From the NCBI GenBank assembly GCA_003164075.1, contig PLRZ01000065.1, positions 1 through 11,700 of the forward strand: a stretch of DNA of 11,700 nucleotides, read 5' to 3'. Within the stretch, counting starts at the first letter, position 1. Each line of letters begins with the position of its first letter. Shown in pieces: positions 6,552-11,700 of this stretch. Source of the stretch: Bryobacterales bacterium. Lineage in GTDB: Bacteria > Acidobacteriota > Terriglobia > Bryobacterales > Bryobacteraceae. Made by a program: the position numbers and the translations under genes. A model generated the notes under the pieces. The model ran no database searches. It was given only the letters and a program-made list of their open reading frames with translations, and had not been told where the DNA came from.

Positions 6552-6866
6552 ATGCCGGCCAACGAATGCATCGAAGTTCGCCACGGTGGCTACTACGTGG
6601 CCGGTACCCGCATTGGCCTCGACGTCCTGGTTTACGATTTTCGGCGGGGACGGTCGGCGGAAGCGATTTTCGAGGCATACCCGTCCATTGGATCGCTGGC
6701 AAAGGTATATGGCGCCATCACCTTCGTTTTGGAGCACCCGGCTGAAATTGAAGCATACCTGAAAGATCAGGACCGCATCTTTGAACAGATCAAGACGCAA
6801 TATCCAATGCCGCAGGGCATGATCGAGCGTTTCGAGCGAGCCAGGAAAGAAGCACCGGCCGGCTAG
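6552..6866 (+). CDS. DUF433-family protein (VapB45-like antitoxin type)
   Basis: This gives 104 residues. The first two thirds show the DUF433 pattern: GGYYVAGTRIGLDVLVYDFRRG, then SAEAIFEAYPSIGSLAKVYGAITFVLEHPAEIEAYL. This is a small winged or helix-turn-helix-like domain found in antitoxins of the VapB45 type. Family members usually sit just upstream of a DUF5615/Mut7-C PIN-like nuclease gene and neutralise it. Here no such partner follows: the gene ends at 6866, overlapping the stop of the minus-strand higA-like gene by four bases (CTAG, both TAG stops). The ribosome site is weak (AAGGTGAG at 6531-6538 is 13 bases from ATG). It may be an orphan antitoxin or a stand-alone regulator. Confidence 0.85.
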   Translation: MPANECIEVRHGGYYVAGTRIGLDVLVYDFRRGRSAEAIFEAYPSIGSLAKVYGAITFVLEHPAEIEAYLKDQDRIFEQIKTQYPMPQGMIERFERARKEAPAG

Positions 6867-7159
6867 GGCCGCGCGCGTTCCGGTTCGAAGGTGATTCTCA
6901 GGCGCGAACCCGTGGCCTCCGCGTAACGCTCCAACGTGCGGGTGGAAGGCTTGCTTCCTCCACCTTCCAGGCGGGCGATCACCGCCTGAGTCGTCTTCAT
7001 GCGGCGTGCCACCTGCTCCTGGGTCAGACCGGCGCGGGTGCGCGCCTCGATTAGAGCGGCCACTAGGGAGAACTCCTCTTCCAGCGCCTCGTACTCGCGC
7101 CGATACTTGGGGTCCTTCATCCAGTTGTCGTGCAAATCGTCAACTCGAATTCGGCTCAT
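6863..7159 (-). CDS. higA: HigA-like XRE-family antitoxin
   Basis: This gives 98 residues. The N-terminal 40 residues are charged and helical (DDLHDNWMKDPKYRREYEAL). An XRE helix-turn-helix follows at about 41-85: ARTRAGLTQEQVARRMKTTQAVIARLEGG, then KPSTRTLERYAEATGSRLRI. The ATG at 7159 overlaps the TGA of the upstream toxin gene (ATGA, 7156-7159), which indicates translational coupling. A strong Shine-Dalgarno, GGGAGG, sits 7 bases upstream. In the HigBA family this protein binds and inhibits the toxin and represses the operon. The palindrome at 7455-7476 is the natural operator. The symbol is given by family role, not by a specific orthologue. Confidence 0.88.
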   Translation of the reverse strand: MSRIRVDDLHDNWMKDPKYRREYEALEEEFSLVAALIEARTRAGLTQEQVARRMKTTQAVIARLEGGGSKPSTRTLERYAEATGSRLRITFEPERARP

Positions 7160-7446
7160 GAGTCTACCTCCCTGGCTCGTTCCAACGCCAGATCAATCTC
7201 CCGCCGCGGCGTCTTCCGGGTCTGCTTGACAAACACTCGGACCACCACTACCCGGCGGTTTCGCGCGGTGACGTAAATGGCGCGGGAAATCCCGTCTCTG
7301 CCCTTCATCCGCATCTCGCGCATTGCTTCGAGACCATGGACCTGAATCAGTTCGGCAATCCGGCGAAAGCGCGCCCGCATCTCGAAAAAGAGAGCCTCGA
7401 GTTCATCCCGAACGCGAGCGTCGAGCAGTTCTACGATCCACGACAT
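7156..7446 (-). CDS. higB: HigB-like toxin (Gp49-like, RelE superfamily)
   Basis: This gives 96 residues from ATG 7446. The pattern is that of phage-derived Gp49-like/HigB proteins: MSWIVELLDARVRDELEALF at the start, EMRMKGRDGISRAIYVTARNRRVVVVRVF in the middle, and KQTRKTPRREIDLALERARE at the end. Members are ribosome-associated or free mRNA endonucleases that slow translation. The basic and aromatic residues typical of the active side are present (Arg, Tyr, and the K-x-T-x-K-T-P segment). The gene order toxin-then-antitoxin is typical of higBA. Only weak Shine-Dalgarno sequence precedes the start (GAATACGG region), unlike the strong one before higA. That would favour excess antitoxin. It is divergent from the transketolase-like gene. 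Confidence 0.87.
   Translation of the reverse strand: MSWIVELLDARVRDELEALFFEMRARFRRIAELIQVHGLEAMREMRMKGRDGISRAIYVTARNRRVVVVRVFVKQTRKTPRREIDLALERAREVDS
7166..7173 (-). promoter_or_regulatory. Strong ribosome binding site of higA inside higB
   Basis: Read on the minus strand this is AGGGAGGT; its GGGAGG core ends 7 bases before the higA ATG at 7159. It lies within the last codons of higB and supports both the higA start and an antitoxin-favouring translation ratio. Confidence 0.7.
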
Positions 7447-7454
7447 CCGTATTC

Positions 7455-7476
7455 AGTATTGCATTTTTGCAATACT
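7455..7476. promoter_or_regulatory. Perfect palindrome, probable higBA operator
   Basis: Nine-base arms AGTATTGCA and TGCAATACT are separated by TTTT. The palindrome ends 8 bases before the higB start codon on the minus strand and lies 59 bases upstream of the TTG start of the divergent transketolase-like gene. A perfect AT-rich palindrome at this place is what a HigA-type repressor would bind. On the minus strand it overlaps AATACT, a possible -10. Binding could also affect the divergent gene. Confidence 0.7.
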
Positions 7477-7487
7477 CCGGGGCAACG

Positions 7488-7508
7488 AGGAGGCGTGCCG
7501 CGCCTCCT
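7488..7508 (+). promoter_or_regulatory. GC-rich hairpin in the leader of the transketolase-like gene
   Basis: AGGAGGCG (7488-7495) and CGCCTCCT (7501-7508) pair perfectly over 8 bases with a 5-base loop. No U-run follows, so it is not a typical terminator. It lies 27 bases before the TTG start at 7536. TATCAT (7511-7516), directly after it, is a 5/6 match to a -10 box, so the inverted repeat could instead be a protein site covering the promoter. Confidence 0.4.
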
Positions 7509-7535
7509 GGTATCATCACGCTTGGGAGTCTGAAA

Positions 7536-10052
7536 TTGTCTCTAAGTATTGAACCTCTCGTCTCACCGTCGGAACTGCTGTCGTCGCAGGACCTGAAGAA
7601 TCTCGAAGATGTCGGGTATATGACCTGCATGACGCTGGTCATGCTCGGAAACTACGCTCAGACCGGCCATTTCGGCGGGCCGCTGGCCTATACTCCGTAC
7701 AACGTCGCGGTGCATCTGGCGGGGCCCGGCCTGGGCGGACTGCGCTATGACTACCGGCGTCCCAAACATCCCTACGGCGACAGGTTCATGATGGCCGCGG
7801 GGCACAGCGTTCCAACCTGCTACGCCCTGTGGATGATCCTGGGCCAGGCGCTGGCGCGCAGGTTCGAGGCCACCGGCGACCGGCGCTATTACGTGGACCC
7901 GCACATCGCCATGTTGCCCATCGACGCGCTGGGCTTCCGCCGCGGCGCAGGTGCGCTGGCTACTCTGCTCGCCGATGCCGGCCTCGACGGCCATCCCCTG
8001 TTCGCCCAGGCGAAAACCCGCGGCATCCGCGCGCTCTCGGGCCATTCGGAATCGACCGACCTCACCAACGACGTGAATGGCGGGCCGTCGGGCGTCGGTA
8101 TCGCGTCGGCTGCCGGAAAGGCGGCGTTCTGGGATTATGCCGGCGCGGCGAGCCTCAGTTCGCCCAAGATCTTCGCGCTGGAAGGCGAATTCGCGCTCAC
8201 CGAAGGCCACGCCCAGGAGTTCAAGACGCAGGCCCTGGCGCTACAGGTGGGCAAGCGGCTGCGCTTGCTGCTTTCCGACAACAACGCCGGCATCGACGAC
8301 AGCTTGCTGGGCGGCGTCATCGATTCCCGCTACCAGGCTTACCGGCTGGCCGATCAGTGGACGTCCTATGGTTGGAACGTGCTCCAAACGGAGCACGGGA
8401 ACGACTATCCATCGGTGCTGGCGGCGCTTAAGACGATGGAAGATTGGGACCCCCAGGATCGCCGCCCGATGGTGCTCATCGGCAAGACGACCAAGGGCTA
8501 TTGGCCGGGCGCGGTGGACGGCAAGATCCCCGGCTTCGGCGACCAGTTGGTGGGATACAAGAGCCATCCGTTCGCGATGAAAATGAATTCCGAGTATTTC
8601 GTCGCCCTGGCCGAGACCTTTGAGAAGCATTACGGCGTGGAGTTCGCCGGCATCCGGCAAGGCGCGGTGAGCGATCCGCGCGAGCGGCTGATCCAGTTCA
8701 AAACCAATATCGATGTGGTGATGTCGCTGCTCGACCGCAACGGGCTGGGCGACTGGCTGGCCGACCGGCTGGTGGCCATCGGCGACACCGTCAAATACGA
8801 CCTGCCGCTGCGCATCGACACTCGCGAAGACCCGTTCCTGGACAACCGCCTGCGCGTGGCGCAGCTTCCCGTGGAACCCCAAAAGGTGACCGTGCGCAAT
8901 GCCGTATCGGGGGCCGCGAAGCAGGTCGAGATCACGCTCTTCCGCAAGGCCGGCGAAACGGCCGGCCCGCGCCGCGGGATCTCGGAAATCATCAAGTGGA
9001 TGAACTACGTCACCGGCAACCGCTTCTTCACCGTGGCGGCCGACCTGTCGGAATCCATCAACGTGGAGCACGGCAGCCTGTGGGGCCATTACTCGCCCGA
9101 CGCGAATCCGCTGGGCACGCGGCTCAAGGCGCCCATTCAGGAAGCCGGCAACGTTTCGACGGCCATCGGGCTGATCAGCCAGAGCGCGTCGGTGGATCCC
9201 GCGAAGTTTGCCGGCGTATGGGCGCTGAGCGGCACCTACGGCGCTTTCACGCCGCTGATGTACACGCCGGCGCGCGTCTGGAGCCAGCAGAATCAGGACA
9301 GCCGTTTCCGCATGGGCGTGCTGCACATTCTCTCGGCGCATTCGGGACCGGAGACGGCGGCCGACGCGCGCACGCACTTCGGCATTTTCGCGCCGCAGGT
9401 GTGGAAGCTGTTCCCCCGCGGGCAGGCCATCAATCTCAACTTCTGGGATTATAACGACGTGGCCGCGGGCTATTTTGCCGCCGCCGAGATCGCCGCGCGC
9501 GATCCCAAAGTGGGGCTCATCACCCTCGAGGTGGCGCGCCCCGATTTCCCCGTGGCCGATCGCTCGGCCTTCGCCGATAGCGACCTGAAAGCGGCCGCCA
9601 AAGGCTTCTATGTGCTGCGCGATTTCGCCCCGGGGCCGCGCCATGGCTACGTGGTGGTGCAGGGGTCGAGTTCCACGGTCAACCTGATGAAGGAACTGCC
9701 GCACCTGGAACAGGCGGTCGTCAACGTGAAAGTAATCGCCGCCGTCAGCGAGGACCTGTTCGACCGGCAGCCCGAAGCATATCGGCACTCGGTGCTTCCG
9801 CCCGAGGCCTATTACGACTTGATGGTGGTATCGACCGGAACGCGGCGCATGCTCCCGGTGCGCAATGTGGGGCCGCTGACCGATGAGTACTCGCTGACGT
9901 CCGATTGGGACAATCAGTGGCTCACCGGCGGGTTGGAGGCGGAAGTGATCGTGGAGGCGCACCTGGACCCGAAGTCGATCTTCGCGGGCATCGAGCGGTT
10001 TGCGCGCGAACGGGAGCAGCGGATCGCGGGGCAGCGGGAGTTGCTGGGGTAG
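7536..10052 (+). CDS. Transketolase-like thiamine-diphosphate enzyme, 838 residues
   Basis: TTG 7536 is chosen because GGGAG (7524-7528) lies 7 bases upstream; the frame stays open to about 7323, but that part is antisense to higB. Transketolase landmarks occur in order: TGHFGGP near His44, MMAAGH (His89), LSGHSES with GGPSGVGIA (His169 on), the ThDP/metal motif GEFALTEG (216-223) with SDNNAGID near 246-253, and the pyrimidine-domain QEAGN with probable catalytic Glu535. SGPETAADARTHF follows at about 602-614, then a C-terminal domain. The usual GDG is GEF here, a conservative Asp-to-Glu change at the metal ligand. Ordinary transketolases have about 660 residues; this length and the AceE-like spacing suggest a less studied branch of the transketolase/E1 superfamily. 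The substrate cannot be deduced. It is cytoplasmic and monocistronic here. Confidence 0.85.
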   Translation: MSLSIEPLVSPSELLSSQDLKNLEDVGYMTCMTLVMLGNYAQTGHFGGPLAYTPYNVAVHLAGPGLGGLRYDYRRPKHPYGDRFMMAAGHSVPTCYALWMILGQALARRFEATGDRRYYVDPHIAMLPIDALGFRRGAGALATLLADAGLDGHPLFAQAKTRGIRALSGHSESTDLTNDVNGGPSGVGIASAAGKAAFWDYAGAASLSSPKIFALEGEFALTEGHAQEFKTQALALQVGKRLRLLLSDNNAGIDDSLLGGVIDSRYQAYRLADQWTSYGWNVLQTEHGNDYPSVLAALKTMEDWDPQDRRPMVLIGKTTKGYWPGAVDGKIPGFGDQLVGYKSHPFAMKMNSEYFVALAETFEKHYGVEFAGIRQGAVSDPRERLIQFKTNIDVVMSLLDRNGLGDWLADRLVAIGDTVKYDLPLRIDTREDPFLDNRLRVAQLPVEPQKVTVRNAVSGAAKQVEITLFRKAGETAGPRRGISEIIKWMNYVTGNRFFTVAADLSESINVEHGSLWGHYSPDANPLGTRLKAPIQEAGNVSTAIGLISQSASVDPAKFAGVWALSGTYGAFTPLMYTPARVWSQQNQDSRFRMGVLHILSAHSGPETAADARTHFGIFAPQVWKLFPRGQAINLNFWDYNDVAAGYFAAAEIAARDPKVGLITLEVARPDFPVADRSAFADSDLKAAAKGFYVLRDFAPGPRHGYVVVQGSSSTVNLMKELPHLEQAVVNVKVIAAVSEDLFDRQPEAYRHSVLPPEAYYDLMVVSTGTRRMLPVRNVGPLTDEYSLTSDWDNQWLTGGLEAEVIVEAHLDPKSIFAGIERFAREREQRIAGQRELLG

Positions 10053-10194
10053 TCGTCTATTGCGGCGCGCGTGCCAGCGGGCGCTGGACTCGGACTGAGT
10101 TCCCGTATGAGCGTGAGTAGTTGCTCGGGGGGCACGGTGGGGGTGGCTTCGATTCCGCAACCGATCTCGGGATTTGGTGGCATAGGCGCGGAAT

Positions 10195-10287
10195 ACGCTC
10201 CCTCACGGGGTGCCCTCTGGGCCCGGCTCTGTAACGAGTGCCCGCGTGTTTGCAATTAGTTACCGAGCCGCGACCGTTAGGGAGCGT
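10195..10287. repeat. REP-like inverted repeat pair
   Basis: The outer arms ACGCTCCCT (10195-10203) and AGGGAGCGT (10279-10287) are exact inverses. The inner arms CGGCTCTGTAAC (10224-10235) and GTTACCGAGCCG (10259-10270) pair at 11 of 12 positions, with a 23-base loop. Each half reads GTTAC-GAGCCG ... AGGGAGCGT, the left one carrying extra bases. I recall a similar GAGCCGCGACCGT-AGGGAGCG motif as a common intergenic repeat in Acidobacteriota and Planctomycetes, but cannot verify it. Confidence 0.6.
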
Positions 10288-10385
10288 TCACGGGTGACGG
10301 ACCTTCCCCGGATCGGTCAGCCACCCTCTCCCCCAACATTCCACCCCCGCCCGCATCCAGCGTGTTACTATTCCGTTTTAATCCT

Positions 10386-10389
10386 GGAG
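10386..10389 (+). promoter_or_regulatory. Ribosome binding site deciding the GTG start of the EF-G-like gene
   Basis: GGAG lies 7 bases before GTG 10397. The protein that follows (VYESKDIRNVGVVGHGDSGK) begins at the expected distance from the P-loop, so the non-ATG start is well supported. Confidence 0.65.
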
Positions 10390-10396
10390 CGTATCC

Positions 10397-11700
10397 GTGA
10401 AAGTATACGAAAGCAAAGACATTCGGAACGTGGGGGTGGTGGGCCACGGCGATTCCGGTAAGACCACTCTCACCGCCGGATTGCTCTTCACCTCCGGAGC
10501 CACCAACCGCCTCCTCCGCGTAGATGAAGGCAATACGATTACCGATTTCGACGAGGAGGAAATCTTCCGCCGAATCACCATCTCCACCGCCATCGCCGTC
10601 GCGGAATGGAAAAAGATCAAGATCAATATCCTCGATACCCCGGGCTACAACATCTTTATTAATGATGCCCGCGCCGCTCTGGTGGCCGCCGATTCCGCCC
10701 TCGTCCTGGTGGATGGCGTCGCCGGCGTCGAAGTGCAGACCGAGAAAGTCTGGGGCTTTGCCAGCGATTTCAAGCTTCCCCGCGCCATCGTGATCAATAA
10801 GCTGGACCGCGAACGCGCCGACTTCCAGCGCGCCCTTGAAAGCGTCCAGGAAAACTTCGGCCGCGCCGCCGTCCCCGTCCAGATCCCCATCGGCGCCGAA
10901 CGCGACTTCAAAGGAGTGGTCGACCTCATCCGCATGAAGGCCTACACCTATACCCCCGATGGCGACGGCAAAGGCAAGGAAAGCGATATCCCCGCCGACC
11001 TCGCGGACGCCGCCCAAAAGGCCCACGAAGCGCTCATCGAAATGGTGGCCGAGGGCAATGACGCCCTCATGGAACAGTTCTTCGACAAAGGGACGCTCGA
11101 AATCGACCAGATTGTCGACGGCCTGAAGCAGGGAATCGTCGAGATGCGCATTTTCCCGGTGTTCTGCGCCTCTGGTCTGCACTGTATCGGAAACGACCTG
11201 ATTCTCAACTTTATCGCCGAAAACCTGCCCGCGCCCACTGAGCGGGAAGGTGTCCCGGCCGTCATCGGCGGCAAGGAAGGCACGCAGAAAATCTCCGCCA
11301 AGGGCTCCCCCTCGGCTTTCGTCTTCAAGACGACGGCGGATCCGTTTTCCGGGCGCATTACTTACTTCAAGGTGATCACCGGAGTGGTGAAAAACGACGC
11401 CAACCTGCTGAACGTCACGCACAGCAGCACGGAGCGGCTGGCCCACATCGCCAGTCCGCAGGGGAAGACGCTGCAACCCGTTACCGAAGTCCAGGCCGGC
11501 GACATCGGCGCGGTCGCCAAGCTGAAGGATACCCTCACCGGCGATACGTTGGAAGAAAAAGGGTCGAATGTGGTCTATCCGCCGGTGAAACTGCCGGAGC
11601 CGTCCATCGCGTTCGCTATCGAGGCCAAGTCCCGCAACGACGAAGACCGCATGGGCCAGGCGGTCCACCGCATTTTGGAAGAGGACCAGTCGCTGCGCTT
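10397..11700 (+). CDS. EF-G-like translation GTPase (EF-G-2 type; 3' end outside window)
   Basis: 434 residues are visible from GTG 10397, and the frame runs off the window. GTPase motifs are G1 GHGDSGKT (16-23), switch I RRITIST (about 59-64, in place of RGITI), G3 DTPGY (80-84), G4 NKLD (134-137) and G5 CASG (257-260). Domain II follows from about 300 (SAFVFKTTADPFSGRITYFKV), and domain III begins at about 395 (KLPEPSIAFAIEAKSRNDEDRMGQA). The His of the usual DTPGH is Tyr84; in EF-G and EF-Tu that His positions the attacking water. From memory, EF-G-2 of Thermus also has Tyr here, so this is probably an EF-G-2-type paralogue and not the main fusA product. Its cellular role is less clear than that of EF-G (translocation). 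It has its own leader after a 344-base gap. Confidence 0.9.
   Translation, partial: MKVYESKDIRNVGVVGHGDSGKTTLTAGLLFTSGATNRLLRVDEGNTITDFDEEEIFRRITISTAIAVAEWKKIKINILDTPGYNIFINDARAALVAADSALVLVDGVAGVEVQTEKVWGFASDFKLPRAIVINKLDRERADFQRALESVQENFGRAAVPVQIPIGAERDFKGVVDLIRMKAYTYTPDGDGKGKESDIPADLADAAQKAHEALIEMVAEGNDALMEQFFDKGTLEIDQIVDGLKQGIVEMRIFPVFCASGLHCIGNDLILNFIAENLPAPTEREGVPAVIGGKEGTQKISAKGSPSAFVFKTTADPFSGRITYFKVITGVVKNDANLLNVTHSSTERLAHIASPQGKTLQPVTEVQAGDIGAVAKLKDTLTGDTLEEKGSNVVYPPVKLPEPSIAFAIEAKSRNDEDRMGQAVHRILEEDQSLR

Larger units (their letters stand above)
10053..10396. other. Spacer between transketolase-like gene and EF-G-like gene
   Basis: These 344 bases hold a small hairpin soon after the stop (CCAGC 10074-10078, GCTGG 10083-10087) without a U-run, so at most a weak terminator. 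The large inverted repeat at 10195-10287 is listed separately. A minus-strand frame (from about 10255) contains a protein-like stretch (GIEATPTVPPEQLLTLIREL), but it runs antisense into the enzyme gene and is not supported. TACTAT at 10366-10371 could be a -10 box for the EF-G-like gene; no -35 is clear. Confidence 0.5.

Noticed and set aside
10074..10087. Hairpin after the transketolase-like gene as a terminator
   Set aside because: The stem has only 5 base pairs and no U-run follows.
8241..10160. Long minus-strand frame opposite the transketolase-like gene
   Set aside because: His/Arg-rich composition and full overlap with a gene that has clear family motifs mark it as a GC-rich shadow.
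10277..11668. 463-codon minus-strand frame opposite the EF-G-like gene
   Set aside because: It is the antisense of a clear GTPase with all G motifs; Gly/Asp/Phe-rich shadow composition.
1..11700. CRISPR array, tRNA or rRNA genes
   Set aside because: No regularly spaced identical repeats and no tRNA- or rRNA-like sequence was seen by eye.

Overview
The window looks like a GC-rich bacterial chromosome, most likely an Acidobacteriota of the Solibacter/Bryobacter type. This is an inference from the gene styles (large transketolase-like enzyme, EF-G-2-type GTPase, degenerate intergenic repeats) and was not tested by any search. Core-type genes sit at both ends: the 3' end of an rfbH-like O-antigen sugar gene on the left, and a transketolase-like enzyme plus an EF-G-like translation GTPase on the right. 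Between them (about 530-7450) lies an accessory region that reads less GC-rich by eye and carries a recombinase, toxin-antitoxin genes, repeats and several unrecognised genes.

Layout: (1) 2-529, rfbH C-terminal part. (2) 530-1098, no convincing gene, with a degenerate repeat just after rfbH. (3) 1099-3013, three co-directional genes whose products all carry export signals: a small Cys/Thr-rich secreted protein, a single-span membrane protein with a long helical tail, and a lipoprotein with a helical stalk. (4) 3027-5498, minus-strand genes: a DUF2971 protein, a doubtful ORF running into a 13-bp-period repeat, and an unrecognised helical protein. (5) 5595-6245, a small serine recombinase with its own promoter and three copies of TGTACGGAA in and around it. 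(6) 6552-7446, a DUF433 antitoxin-like protein without its usual partner, convergent with a HigB-HigA toxin-antitoxin pair. (7) 7536-10052, an 838-residue thiamine-diphosphate enzyme divergent from higBA across an 89-bp spacer that holds a perfect palindrome and a GC hairpin. (8) 10053-10396, a spacer with a large inverted repeat. (9) 10397 to the window end, an EF-G-like GTPase.

The recombinase, the toxin-antitoxin genes, the DUF2971 protein and the repeats suggest a mobile or defence-type insertion between housekeeping loci. The least explained parts are the three-gene envelope cassette, the minus-strand DUF2971/helical-protein pair, the recombinase-associated repeats, and the shared higBA/transketolase control region.
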